57,451 nt of DNA from Azospirillum isscasi (GTDB lineage: Bacteria; Pseudomonadota; Alphaproteobacteria; Azospirillales; Azospirillaceae), in assembly GCF_030849505.1 (NCBI RefSeq), contig NZ_JAUJFI010000014.1, positions 1 to 57,451 on the forward strand, given 5' to 3'. Shown in pieces: positions 18,410-28,177 of the stretch. The position numbers and the translations under genes are program-made. Each line of letters opens with the position of its first letter. The stretch's first letter is position 1. Under the pieces are notes generated by a model, which ran no database searches, was not told the DNA's origin, and saw nothing but the letters and a program-made list of their open reading frames with translations.

Positions 18410-21400
18410 CCGCGGGGCAAGTAGCTCTGCCCCGTCTGCGGGTAGAGGCGGGGGTTGTACCAGCGGCTCGTCCGCGGCACCGCCACATTGAGAGCCGCCA
18501 GCAGCGTCCCGCTGGGCGGCGGCGGCTGGATGCAGGCGGGCTTCGCCAGTTTCCAGGCACTGAACGGCGTGTAGAGCACCCGTTTGCCGTCTCCATGGGC
18601 GCGCAGCGCAATGGCGCCGGCGATCTGTCCGGCGGTGGCGTCGCGGGGAAGCTGCCGCAGGAGGCCGCTCAGGAAGTCGCTGCGGGCCAGCCAGTGGCTC
18701 GACGACACGCCGTCCACGGACCGTTGGCAGAAGGCCATGCCGTGATAGCCGCCGTCGTCCGCGTCGCGTCCGTAATCCGCGGTGGCCAGGAAGCCGCCGA
18801 ACCCGAAGAAGCCGCCGGCCCAGGCGACGCGGCCATCCGGGCTCAGGACGCGCCCGCCGATGGCTGCCGCGTCCTCCACCCCGTTCAGCAGCCCCACGAG
18901 TTCACGCAGGGTGCCGGTCTTCGCCGGCACGCAGCCGGCTTGCACGAAGGCGACGAAATCGGCCTCGGCGCAGGCGCCCGCGAGCAGGGTGGCGAGCGGG
19001 GCGTCGTGCAGGGTCAGGCCCGCCAGGGTCCAGCCGGCCCCCCGGCGGTCGAGAAGGGCCTTCAGCCGCTCCGCGTCCTCGGACGAGGCCACCCGCACCC
19101 GGACCGGACCGGACGACGGGCTGCGCTGCATCAGGAGGGTGGTGATGGCCTTCTCCACCGTCTCGTCGATCGTCGGTCCGGCCTCGATCACCATCGCCAT
19201 GGGCGCGGACACGCCGTCCGCCGGTGCCAGCCGCCAGATTCCGGGATGGGGGAACAGCGTGTTCTCGACGACGGCGAGCTTCCGGTCGCGCCCGGTCAGG
19301 GCCAGATGCTGCTCCAGGACGTGCCGCTGGCTGTCCAGCGCCTCCGGCTTCATGCTGGTCTCGACGGAGGCGGTGGAGCCGGGGTTGATCCGCCATGCGT
19401 AGAGCAGGTGCGGAACATGGACGATTTTATGGCCCGCCCGTTCGACGCGGGTGAAGGTGTCCCAATCGTGGCTCCAGGTCGCCCGCAGGTCGGTGTAGGC
19501 GCCGATCTCCACCGCCACGTCGCGCCGCAGGGCGCAGAGGTGGCAGGTGAAGCAGATGTTCATGTGCAGCACCCAGTCGAAGTCCGGCTTGTGGAACGGG
19601 GAGAACAGCCGGGACTGCGGGTTGCTTTTGAACTCGTCGGAATAGAGCACGGCGGGGAAGCCGTTGGCGTGGATGTGCTCCGCCATGACCTGGAGCGCGT
19701 CGAGCGTCAGGAAATCGTCGGCATCGACCGGCAGGACGTAATCGCCGGAGGTTTCCCGGAAGGCCAGCCCGTATCCGGCCATGATGCCGCGGTTCTCCGG
19801 GCTGACGATGACCTTTACGTTGTCATGGGCGGACACGTCGCGCAGCCAGTCCAGCAGCTCGGGCCGGTGGTCGCCGTCGCTGACGATCACCCATTCGAAG
19901 TTCCGGTAGAACTGGTTGAGGATCGTCTTCTCGATCTCGCGCAGGAACCGGATCGGCTGCTTGTAGGTGCTCATGAAGAAGGAGAAGCGGATCGACTCCT
20001 CGACGGGAGGCCGGGTCCGCGACGCGGCGATGCGCGTCATGATCTGCTCCTCCACGTCGCGCACGGGCCGGTCCGTGGGGGTGCGCGCGATCTCGTAGAA
20101 GGGGGTGGCGGTCGAGAAGTTCGGGTTGACGTTCGGGTCCCGCTCGATGCCCCAGCGCCGGATGAAGTTCTGCAATTCCCAGTTGAAGGTTCCTTCCTTC
20201 GACAGGGACTCGAAGTGATACAGCTCGATGGCGGGATCGACGACGATCCGCAGCCCCCTCGCCCGCACCTTGTTGCAGAAATCGACGTCGTTGTAGTTGA
20301 GGCAGAGGCCGGTATCGAAGCCCCCCACCTCCTGGTAAAGCCTGCGGGAGACCAGCAGGCAGGCGGCGGTCGTCGCGGCGGCGTTGTGCGTCAGCTGCGC
20401 GATTCCCTGCGGCCCCGGCGACAGGCGGTGCTCGCCGATCAGAGCGTGGGTCGGGCTGCCGTTCAGCAGCATGATTCCGATGTGCTGGATCGTGCCGTTG
20501 GCGAACAGCAGGCGCGGGCCGACGATGCCGACTCCCGGCTGCGAGGCCAGCCCGACCATGTCGCGCAGGAAATGCGTCGAGATGGCCTGGATGTCGTCGT
20601 TGAGCAGAAGAACATAGTCGCCGCGTGCCTGCTGCACGCCGATGTTCACGCGCTCCGAGAAATTGAACACCGGGCGCTGGGCGTTGAACTCGCGCACGTT
20701 CGGGAAGGCGCGCAGGAAGCGCAGCGTGGAGTCCTCCAGCTCGCCGTTGTGGACGACGACGACCTCGAAATTGCCGTAGCACTCGCTGCCGAAGAGGCTC
20801 ATCACGCAGTTCGTTACGAGATCGATGGTCATCCCGGAGATCTCGCCCTTCCGGCCCGCCGTGGGGATCACGACGCTGACGGAGGGGGGCTGGGCGGGCG
20901 GTGCGTAGACCACGCGCCAATTGCCCGTCGACCAGTGGGGGCGCACCTCGAAGGGCGTGGCCGCCCGCTGGGCCACGGCGTCCTCGATGGCCTTCCTCTG
21001 CCGTTCCACGGCATAGCTCTTGGCCGACAGGACCTCGGCGGTCGATCCCGGAATGGCCACCCAGTGGTACAGGATCTTCGGCACATGGACGAAGCGTTCG
21101 GTCACCGCCGCGACGCGGAGCGCCAGATCGTAGTCCTGCGTTCCGTCATAGGCGCTGCGGAAGCCGCCGACCGAGCGGACGACGGAAGCGCGGTAGCAGG
21201 TCAGGTGCCCGATGTACATCGTGCTGCGCAGCAGGTCGGGCGACCAGCCGGGCTTGTGAGTCGCATCGTAGAAGCGCCCGTCGACGCTCATCTTGTCTTC
21301 GTCGGAATAGACGGCGTCCGGCTCGTGCTCGACGACGGCCGCGGCAATCTCATAGAGCGCGTCCGGCGTCAGCAGATCGTCGTGGTCGAGCAGCGCGATC

Positions 21401-23013
21401 CATTCGCCCTTGGCCAGGGACAGGGCGGCGTTCGACGCGGCGGAGATGCCGCCGTTGGCCGGCAGGGTCGTGACGCGGATGCGGGAGTCGCGCGCGGCGA
21501 ATTCGGCCAGCAGTTCCCGGACATGCGGGCTGGGCGAGGCGTCGTCGGCGATGCACAGCTCCCAGAACGGGTAAAGCTGAGCGAGCACGGAATCGACGGC
21601 CCCCCGCAGCCAGCGTTCCGGCGTCTGATAGACCGGCATGACGATGGAGATCGTCGGCCAGCCGTCCCGGGCGGCGATCCGCTGCACGATGTCGTTGACC
21701 GCGATGGTCCGCGGGGCGGGTTCGCCGTGATCGAGCCCGCCCTTGCGCGCTTCCAGATGGCCGTGGCTGAGGAAATGGTGGTATCCCGAAGGGATCGCGC
21801 CATTGGACACGGCCTCCGACACGTCGGGATTGTTTGAAAGGTATCGGTTCTCGCAATAGCCCGGGATGCGGGGCGCGGTTCCGGTCAGATCCTCCAGCAG
21901 CCCATGGCTGCGCCAGTGTTCGGCGGCGCAGGGAAGCTGGCGGCTGGCGATGGCGTTGGACACGTCGGGACGGTGGGCGCGGTAGATTGCCTCGGCGAAG
22001 CTGGCCGTCGCCGGACCCGCGGACAGGCTTCTGGCGTTGGTCGCCGCCCAGTTCCGTCCGGTCGGGCCGGGCACTGCCGGCCCGCCGTTGAGTTCGCCGC
22101 TGACCATGGCGGCAAATTCGGGCCGGTCCAGCAGATCACGGAGGCGGAGCTGCGGCAGCGCGCTCCACGGCGCCGTGGAGCGGCCTTCGGCGGCGCCGAA
22201 CATGAGGTAATGGCGGTAACCGCTGACCAGGTGGCGCTCTTCCACCAAGTCGGCAACGTCATCGTTGATGGACAGGTAGGACTGTTCGTCGAATCCCGGG
22301 ACGGCGTCGAACCGGAACACGCTTCCCGCGACGTAATAATGATCGACCGGGTTGGCCGCGCGGACCCCACGCATGCCGCGGATGACGGTTCCGTACCGCT
22401 CCACATACCATGACTCGTTCATGGGAACGTGGGGCAGGCGCTTCTGGGCGCGGCCGATGAACAGGTAATGCAGATGGGGCGATGCCCCGGTTTCGTGGCA
22501 CCATTCGGCGACGTCGGGGTAGAGCTGCCCATACCAATGGGCGTCGAAGATCCCGCCGCCGGCCAGCATGGCCACATCGCCGAGGGCATCGACCGGCCGG
22601 TCCTCCGGGGCGATTCCCGCATCGGCCAGGCTCGCCGGACTCCGCCCGCCGAACAGCGCGCGGAGCGGGGTCGGGCGGTCGGACGGGCTGATGGAAGCGC
22701 TGCCGATCAATTCGCCGCCGGCGACGACGTGGAAGACCCGCGGCGCGTGGTGGGGCACATGCTCCATCGGGATCAGGATGGAGAATGCGTGAAAGCCGCA
22801 GCCCCTGCCGCTCTCGAAAAGATCGCGCCGGTAATAGCGCGCCGTGGACGTTGCGATGCATTGTCCGTCCGCGATGACGCTGACGGCGACCTTCTGATCG
22901 GTTCTGACGTTGTCGGCGGCCCAGCCGGACAAGCAGTAGCCGTAATTTTCGTTAAAATCTACAGAATCAAGATTGCCGATGATATTCGTCTGTTGAGTCA
23001 TTTTCAGTGTCAT
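18397..23013 (-). CDS. Giant multidomain glycosyltransferase: GWA module, five NPDV-type repeats, three GT2 domains and a degenerate fourth
   Basis: 1538 residues from the ATG at 23013 (an ATG at 23001 is equally possible; neither has a clear ribosome site). Residues 13-110: GWA module (GWA 30-32, RRDL 62-65, GCGF 71-74). Residues about 156-425: five copies of a roughly 40-residue unit of the form Y-L-x-x-N-P-D-V ... H-Y-L-x-x-G-x-x-E-x-R, at about 156-195, 198-237, 241-279, 338-377 and 386-425. Residues 452-690: first GT2 (ELCIADDAS, LLDHDDLL, YSDEDK). Residues 709-955: second GT2 (LLNDDI, YNDVDFCNK). Residues 1008-1240: third GT2 (WVIVSDG, PVDADDFL, YSDEFKS). Residues 1270-1490: GT2-like remnant without a DXD. 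The order repeats an A-B domain pair twice, the second B being decayed. Likely adds several sugars in sequence. Confidence 0.88.
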   Translation of the reverse strand: MTLKMTQQTNIIGNLDSVDFNENYGYCLSGWAADNVRTDQKVAVSVIADGQCIATSTARYYRRDLFESGRGCGFHAFSILIPMEHVPHHAPRVFHVVAGGELIGSASISPSDRPTPLRALFGGRSPASLADAGIAPEDRPVDALGDVAMLAGGGIFDAHWYGQLYPDVAEWCHETGASPHLHYLFIGRAQKRLPHVPMNESWYVERYGTVIRGMRGVRAANPVDHYYVAGSVFRFDAVPGFDEQSYLSINDDVADLVEERHLVSGYRHYLMFGAAEGRSTAPWSALPQLRLRDLLDRPEFAAMVSGELNGGPAVPGPTGRNWAATNARSLSAGPATASFAEAIYRAHRPDVSNAIASRQLPCAAEHWRSHGLLEDLTGTAPRIPGYCENRYLSNNPDVSEAVSNGAIPSGYHHFLSHGHLEARKGGLDHGEPAPRTIAVNDIVQRIAARDGWPTISIVMPVYQTPERWLRGAVDSVLAQLYPFWELCIADDASPSPHVRELLAEFAARDSRIRVTTLPANGGISAASNAALSLAKGEWIALLDHDDLLTPDALYEIAAAVVEHEPDAVYSDEDKMSVDGRFYDATHKPGWSPDLLRSTMYIGHLTCYRASVVRSVGGFRSAYDGTQDYDLALRVAAVTERFVHVPKILYHWVAIPGSTAEVLSAKSYAVERQRKAIEDAVAQRAATPFEVRPHWSTGNWRVVYAPPAQPPSVSVVIPTAGRKGEISGMTIDLVTNCVMSLFGSECYGNFEVVVVHNGELEDSTLRFLRAFPNVREFNAQRPVFNFSERVNIGVQQARGDYVLLLNDDIQAISTHFLRDMVGLASQPGVGIVGPRLLFANGTIQHIGIMLLNGSPTHALIGEHRLSPGPQGIAQLTHNAAATTAACLLVSRRLYQEVGGFDTGLCLNYNDVDFCNKVRARGLRIVVDPAIELYHFESLSKEGTFNWELQNFIRRWGIERDPNVNPNFSTATPFYEIARTPTDRPVRDVEEQIMTRIAASRTRPPVEESIRFSFFMSTYKQPIRFLREIEKTILNQFYRNFEWVIVSDGDHRPELLDWLRDVSAHDNVKVIVSPENRGIMAGYGLAFRETSGDYVLPVDADDFLTLDALQVMAEHIHANGFPAVLYSDEFKSNPQSRLFSPFHKPDFDWVLHMNICFTCHLCALRRDVAVEIGAYTDLRATWSHDWDTFTRVERAGHKIVHVPHLLYAWRINPGSTASVETSMKPEALDSQRHVLEQHLALTGRDRKLAVVENTLFPHPGIWRLAPADGVSAPMAMVIEAGPTIDETVEKAITTLLMQRSPSSGPVRVRVASSEDAERLKALLDRRGAGWTLAGLTLHDAPLATLLAGACAEADFVAFVQAGCVPAKTGTLRELVGLLNGVEDAAAIGGRVLSPDGRVAWAGGFFGFGGFLATADYGRDADDGGYHGMAFCQRSVDGVSSSHWLARSDFLSGLLRQLPRDATAGQIAGAIALRAHGDGKRVLYTPFSAWKLAKPACIQPPPPSGTLLAALNVAVPRTSRWYNPRLYPQTGQSYLPRGYDA

Positions 23014-24188
23014 CTTGTGCCGGTATATGTCGTTGCTTCTTGAAAGCAGTCCCGGTTTTGCCGGGAGCAAGACTGGCTTATAATCGGGGTCTGAGCGGCA
23101 GCCGCGCTCCAAAGGGCCGGAGGTCGGGTGGACGGCTCCGGCGGCTCGGGCACAACTCACGAAGGCAATGGGCTTTGCGCCGGCATCCTTGCCCGCTGGG
23201 CAGAGAGATGTCCGATGTCGCATTCATGCGGATCACGGCGCAAAACCTCATTCTGTTCAGGATTACGTGCAGGCGTGCAAGGAGCCAAAAAATTTTATCA
23301 GAAATAACATTATGTTTATCTATCTTTTTCTGGATCTCTTCGTAAGATTTCGCTTTCTGAACATGAATAAAATCTGTGCAAGTATGATGTTGTGCGTCGC
23401 CAATTTTCGGTTGAGGCATGTTGCCTGGCGTGTGAAACGCTAGGGCAACTCCCTGTTCCTGACCATACGGCTCATGCAGAAGTGGGCTATGTGTGCGTGA
23501 TTCCATTGTTAGTGTCAATGTGCTTATACTGTGACAGTGGATTCGGTGGAAAGTTGTTCCATTCTCGAGGGGCCGTACTTTCGGCAGGCTGCCGGAGCGA
23601 TGATCCCAATCCTTCGGACCAAACCGGCGGGCCCGACAAACCCGATGGGGGCAAAAGCAGGGCAGGCTGCTTCCCAGCCGCGCGGCCGGCGCGCATCAGA
23701 CCCTCCACGCACGGCATTGATGCCCCTCATGCCGCGGCTGGCGGGAAACTGCCCCTTGGTGTTCCGTCCGGAGAACAATCTTTATGGCTGGCCTTTTCGG
23801 GTCCTGTTGCAAGGACCGCGTGGAGTACAATGCCAAGAATTGAAGAGATAGATACCCTTGTATCGTCAAGGGTTATGCATCCGCTGAACGGGTTTTTCTG
23901 AGGCGGTCCCCGCTTTCCGGACGGTTCGGCGGCTGGAACAAGCTTGGTTCAGGTCCGTGTCAGGGACAGAAAGCCGCGGCGCATGGGAATGCATGTGATA
24001 TCGCGGCCCCACACTGGTCAGGATGGCCCGTGTTCATCGACCGGAGGCCTTGCGCAAAAAAATCCCGCTCCACGGCCACACCGGCCGATCATCGCGTGCC
24101 GCTTCCCCGTCATCGGGGCCGCTCTTCCTCGTGGGCGAACCAAGCTTATCCGGCTGTCCGGGGAACGGGGAGCACCTCAGCGCAGGAC
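23014..24188. other. 1.2-kb stretch with no convincing gene
   Basis: It separates the two giant glycosyltransferase genes, both on the minus strand, and must hold the promoter of the downstream one. An AT-rich patch lies at about 23275-23400. On the minus strand the frame at 23078-23518 crosses this patch and gives a helix-like lysine-rich segment (around KSYEEIQKKIDKHNVISDK), but both ends look like noise and no ribosome site was found. Open frames at 23392-23901 and 23524-23851 have proline- and arginine-rich translations without recognisable motifs. A CCCGG/CCGGG hairpin lies at about 23052-23066. No terminal inverted repeats or transposase motifs were seen, though a decayed mobile element cannot be excluded. 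Confidence 0.6.
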
Positions 24189-26738
24189 TTATGGGCTTCC
24201 AACGCCGTCGGCGTCGCCGGGGGGAGGGCGCAGCAACCGGTAGGTCGGGCCAAGCGGCTCGAAATGCGGGTTGTAGAAGGGGTCGTTGCGCAGCCGGTCG
24301 CCCCAGCGGGTGCGCAAGTGGCTGGCTTCGCCGGCCAGGCGCTTCATCTTCTCCGGCGTGTCGTCCGTGCCGCGGGTCTGGGTTTCAAAGTGATGGAGCC
24401 GGGCGTGCGGGGTCCACAGCACGCGCAGCCCCGCCTGCTGGAGTTTCAGGCAATAGTCCACGTCGGCATAGGCCACCGGCAGGTGGACCATGTCGAATCC
24501 GCCGACCGCCTCGAAGGCGTTGCGGGAGGTCAGCAGGCAGGCGCCGGTGACCGCCGAGACGGTGCGGGGCAGCATGGCCTGGCCGAGATGGCCGGGCTCT
24601 TCCGCGCCGAGGCCGACGAAGGCGTGGCCCGCGGCCTGCCCGGCGGCATCCCCGGCGCCGAGCACCACGCCTGCGTGCTGGATCGTTCCGTTGGGGTACA
24701 GCAGCTTCGCCCCGACCGCCCCGACGCCGGGACGGACGAGCAAGGACATCATCTCGCTCAGCCAGGACGGGGTGATCGCGACCACATCGTTGTTGAGGAA
24801 GCATAGAGCGCTGCCCCGGCAGGCCGTCGCCGCGGCGTTGTTGATCGCGGCCCAGTTGAACGGGCCGTGGAAGTCGACGACGCGCACCCGCGGGTCCCGG
24901 GCAAGGCTGTCGAAGAACGGGCGCGAGCGCGGGTCGGCGCTGTCATGATCGACCAGGACGATTTCGTAGTTTGGGTAATCGGTCTTGGCCAGCAGGCTCG
25001 ACACGCAATCGCCCACCAGCCCGGCGGCGTCCTTGGTGGGCACGACGATGGACACCGCCGGGGCGGGCATCGGCAGAGGATGGCGGACGCGGGCGGAGAA
25101 AAGCCCGCCGGAGCGGCTGTGGGCCTCGTGGTCGGCCGTGGCCGTGGCGCGGGAGCCGGTCCGCTGGAGATGCTCGCCGACCACGCGCCCGATGCCGGCC
25201 AGGATGGCGGCGGGATCGCCGGCTCCCGACAGCGAGGCGGGGTTGATGCGCCAGTGGTAGAGGATGCGGGGAACGTGCCGGATGCCGGCGGCGCCGACGC
25301 GCTCCAGCAGGCGCAGCACCAGATCGTGGTCCTGGACGCCCTCGGTCCCCTCGCGCAGCCCGCCCACCTCCAGCAGGCGCCGCCGTTCGACCACCAGGAG
25401 GTGGCAGACGTAGTTGATGGCGGTCAGCAGCTCGGGGTCGAAGTCCGGCTTGAAGGCGGGGGCGACGTGGCGGCCATCGGGCGCGATGCGGTCCTCGTCG
25501 CTGTACAGGACCGGCACGGGTTCCCGGCACAGGGCTTCGGCCATGCACAGCAGCGCGTCGGCGGACAGCCGGTCGTCATGGTCGAGGAAGGCCACATAAT
25601 CGCCGGACGCCAGCGACAAAGCCCGGTTGGTGGCGGCGCTCACCCCGCCGCGGGTTTCGCCGAACACGGCCCGGATGCGGGAATCCCGCGCGGCTTCCCG
25701 GCGGATCAGCAGGCGGACGGCGTCGTCGCGGGACGCATCGTCGGCGATGCACAGCTCCCAATGCCCATAGGCCTGGGCGCGCACGGACTCGATCGCCTCT
25801 GCCAGCATCCACAGCGGCGGATCGCAGACCGGCATCACCACCGAGAAGAGCGGACGCGCCGGCAGGCCGGCAGCGCGCGTGGAAAGCCGCAGGCGGCGGG
25901 CGGCGGTCTCGGCGTAACACTCGTTGAAGTAGGCGGTGTAATCGGCGACGGAGCGGGCGGCGGCGTGGCGGCGCCGCGGCACCTCGGCCCGGATCTCCCG
26001 AAGAACTTCGGCCAGCTCGTCCAGCCGGTCGGCCAGCCGGTCGTCCGGGATGGTGTTGGCCTCGTCCAGGGCGATGGGAAGGGGGCCGAAGAGGACGGCG
26101 CCGTCGCGCCGGTCGCGCAGTTCGAGCGTCCGCCCCGACCGGACGGACAGCAGCACCTCGAAGCCGTGATCGCAGGTGGCGAAGCGCGACAGCAGATCCC
26201 GGCGCTGCTGGTTGGCCACCACCCTGGCGGCGGTGACGCCGTCCACCACGACGTCGACCTCCACAGCCTCCCGCTCGTCCTCGGTGTTGACCGCCCAGCC
26301 GACGATCCGCGGCCCCTCGACGCTGTCGATGTTGGCCTCCACTTTGCGGGCAGTGGGCGCGGACAGGCCGTTCTCCAGGAGGTGGCCGGTTGCCGCGATC
26401 CGCACGGACACCGGTGTCCGGGACGGGTCCAGGCCGGGAAACAGGGCTGTGAGGTCCAGTTCGAAGCCGCAGCGCACCGGCCGGCCGAGCAACTGCGACA
26501 AGACGCCGCTCTCGCGGTCCGGGACGGCGACGACGGTGGCTGGCGCATCGGCCGGTCCGGCGGAGACGCGGAGCGGGACGGGAGCGTCCGGCTGGTCCAC
26601 CGACAGCGCCCAGCCGGTCAGGCGGGTTCCGCTCCATTCCTCCACGCGCCCGTAGAACGGCTCCGCCGGCGACCGCCGCCCCAGGTCGCCGGTGGTGGCG
26701 GAGTCGGGCATTACTATGAAGGCGTCGGTTCTGGCCAT
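24189..26738 (-). CDS. Tandem GT2 glycosyltransferase with two N-terminal GWA modules
   Basis: 849 residues from the ATG at 26738, which has AGGA six bases upstream. Residues about 28-125: first GWA module (TGWA 41-44, CGF 90-92). Residues about 133-222: second module (GWA 147-149, RRDLL 179-183, HGF 191-193). Residues about 240-255 look like a short coiled segment. Residues 297-520: first GT2 (SVVMPVCDPPLW, ELCIADDAS, FLDHDDRL, YSDEDR). Residues 559-800: second GT2 (AVSIVVPTKDAAGLV, VLVDHDSAD, FLNNDVVAI, YADVDYCLKLQQAGL). This is the same A-B pair as in the 1538-residue protein downstream on the same strand, so the two genes are probably related by duplication. It probably transfers two sugars; donors unknown. 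Confidence 0.88.
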   Translation of the reverse strand: MARTDAFIVMPDSATTGDLGRRSPAEPFYGRVEEWSGTRLTGWALSVDQPDAPVPLRVSAGPADAPATVVAVPDRESGVLSQLLGRPVRCGFELDLTALFPGLDPSRTPVSVRIAATGHLLENGLSAPTARKVEANIDSVEGPRIVGWAVNTEDEREAVEVDVVVDGVTAARVVANQQRRDLLSRFATCDHGFEVLLSVRSGRTLELRDRRDGAVLFGPLPIALDEANTIPDDRLADRLDELAEVLREIRAEVPRRRHAAARSVADYTAYFNECYAETAARRLRLSTRAAGLPARPLFSVVMPVCDPPLWMLAEAIESVRAQAYGHWELCIADDASRDDAVRLLIRREAARDSRIRAVFGETRGGVSAATNRALSLASGDYVAFLDHDDRLSADALLCMAEALCREPVPVLYSDEDRIAPDGRHVAPAFKPDFDPELLTAINYVCHLLVVERRRLLEVGGLREGTEGVQDHDLVLRLLERVGAAGIRHVPRILYHWRINPASLSGAGDPAAILAGIGRVVGEHLQRTGSRATATADHEAHSRSGGLFSARVRHPLPMPAPAVSIVVPTKDAAGLVGDCVSSLLAKTDYPNYEIVLVDHDSADPRSRPFFDSLARDPRVRVVDFHGPFNWAAINNAAATACRGSALCFLNNDVVAITPSWLSEMMSLLVRPGVGAVGAKLLYPNGTIQHAGVVLGAGDAAGQAAGHAFVGLGAEEPGHLGQAMLPRTVSAVTGACLLTSRNAFEAVGGFDMVHLPVAYADVDYCLKLQQAGLRVLWTPHARLHHFETQTRGTDDTPEKMKRLAGEASHLRTRWGDRLRNDPFYNPHFEPLGPTYRLLRPPPGDADGVGSP

Positions 26739-27048
26739 GGAAGATCCTGTGCAGAGCGCTGTGCCATCGGCGAATTGGCAAAGGTAGAAAGATTCCACCC
26801 GCTGTTCCGGTTGGGGGCTCTGTTGTCGCAGCTAAGGCGCAACTTCGTCAAGGAGCGGTGCCGAGCCAGATCAGCTCTTGCGGTGCGTGACCATTCCTCA
26901 TTGCCCGCTGCAAATGTGAGGCGTGAAGTGCCGAAGCAGAGCAGAGTTGGCTTCAGCTTTGCGTCTCGCCTGTTGTTAAGCTTGACATCGCTGCAATTTA
27001 ATTTATTTTGTCATGCGGAATTTTTTCTAAAGGTTGACGAGGCGGATC
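26739..27048. other. Divergent intergenic region, AT-rich on its right half
   Basis: 310 bases between the minus-strand tandem GT2 and the plus-strand gene at 27049. The composition shifts from GC-rich to AT-rich at about 26940, which marks the left border of the low-GC patch. It contains the promoter-like sequence listed separately; no open frame worth calling. Confidence 0.7.
26982..27009 (+). promoter_or_regulatory. Sigma-70-like promoter for the low-GC genes
   Basis: A perfect TTGACA at 26982-26987, a 16-base spacer and TATTTT at 27004-27009 (4 of 6 matches to TATAAT). It points to the gene starting at 27049, giving a leader of about 30 bases that includes GAGG at 27039-27042. Confidence 0.55.
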
Positions 27049-28032
27049 GTGAAATATCCATCAAATAAAGTTGGAAATATTTATATCTTCTGCATGCCGA
27101 AGGGGCGGACGGGTGGTCCGGAAGCGCTTCATCAATTGGGCAGCACTTTGCGATCTCTCGGTAAAAACGCATATATGGTGTATATTAATTGTGAGATTCC
27201 AGATCTCCAGAAGAAGCGATCTGCAAATGGATTGCATGACGTTTATGAATTTAAGAAGTTTGATGACCCGATTGTTCCAGATTACATGAAGTACGGCGTG
27301 CCTTACACTTATGACATTATCGATGCTCCGGAAAACATCATAGTGTTGCCGGAAGTTTGGTCTTATTGGCTGCAGTTCGGCGAACACTTGCAGAAGTATT
27401 TCTGGTGGCTTAGCTATGACAATGCTCTATCATTCGTGCATGCGTCCGGCGGGTGGGATAATTTCCATCGCCATGATTGTCGTCACTTGGTGCAGTCAGA
27501 ATACGCAAAGGTTTCACTGAGGAATCATGGGATTAATGAAGTCTATCCGCTTTTTGACTTCATCGGCTCCAACTACTTTGTGCCGTCTCCGTCTGATAAG
27601 CGTGTCAATCGCATTCTTTATAACCATAAAGGAGCTGCGCCTGCGCAAAAACTTGCGGAAATGGCACCGGAGTTTATCTGGCAGCCATTGATTGGCCTGA
27701 CATCCGAAGAGGTCTGGTCTTTTTTCCGAACTTCAAAGATCTACATGGATTTCGGATATCATCCTGGAAAGGATCGAATGCCTCGTGAGGCGGCAATCTC
27801 TGGGTGCTGCGTAATCACCGGGTTGCGCGGCGCGGCGAGACATTTTGAAGACATTTCTATTCCTGGGAAGTACAAAGTTGAGGACCCTGAGCAGGATGCT
27901 GCCAAGGTTATCGATCTTGTGCGTGACATCATGGAGAACTTCGACGATCACTCTGATGCCTTTGAATATTATAGGCGAAAGATCCTGAGTGAGCGCGAGG
28001 AGTTCTTTTTGCAGGCGCGAAATCTGTTCTGA
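27049..28032 (+). CDS. Unknown GT-B-like protein, probable glycosyltransferase, in low-GC patch
   Basis: 327 residues. The GTG at 27049 was preferred because GAGG lies six bases upstream; a TTG at 27034 is the alternative. No family motif is certain. The N terminus has a Rossmann-like strand and glycine loop (GNIYIFCMPKGRTGGPEAL), the middle has LVQSEYAKVSLRNHGI, similar to GT4 linker regions, and the C-terminal half has IYMDFGYHPGKDRMPREAAI then GCCVIT, which matches the acidic donor-binding region and following strand of GT4 enzymes. Hence a GT-B glycosyltransferase is likely, but I do not recognise the subfamily. The base composition (near 50% GC by eye, many A/T third positions) contrasts sharply with its neighbours and suggests transfer. 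It lies 145 bases before glf. Confidence 0.68.
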   Translation: MKYPSNKVGNIYIFCMPKGRTGGPEALHQLGSTLRSLGKNAYMVYINCEIPDLQKKRSANGLHDVYEFKKFDDPIVPDYMKYGVPYTYDIIDAPENIIVLPEVWSYWLQFGEHLQKYFWWLSYDNALSFVHASGGWDNFHRHDCRHLVQSEYAKVSLRNHGINEVYPLFDFIGSNYFVPSPSDKRVNRILYNHKGAAPAQKLAEMAPEFIWQPLIGLTSEEVWSFFRTSKIYMDFGYHPGKDRMPREAAISGCCVITGLRGAARHFEDISIPGKYKVEDPEQDAAKVIDLVRDIMENFDDHSDAFEYYRRKILSEREEFFLQARNLF

Positions 28033-28177
28033 CGGAAATCGGCTGTTGACATACAAAGCGCCTCGCCGAACGGCAGCGATGCTGCTATGTCTTGCTCCCC
28101 GTGCGAGGGGGTGGTTTCGAGGTGGCTCCAGCCAGAGCGCGCAAGCCACCGTGTTGATGTGAAGGCAGATACTATAA

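Noticed and set aside
23524..23851. Possible insertion-sequence remnant
   Set aside because: No transposase motif, no terminal inverted repeats and no target duplication could be found by eye, so it is not called as a mobile element.
28046..28074. Promoter upstream of glf starting with TTGACA at 28046
   Set aside because: No acceptable -10 element at 16-18 bases; glf is probably read from the promoter at 26982.
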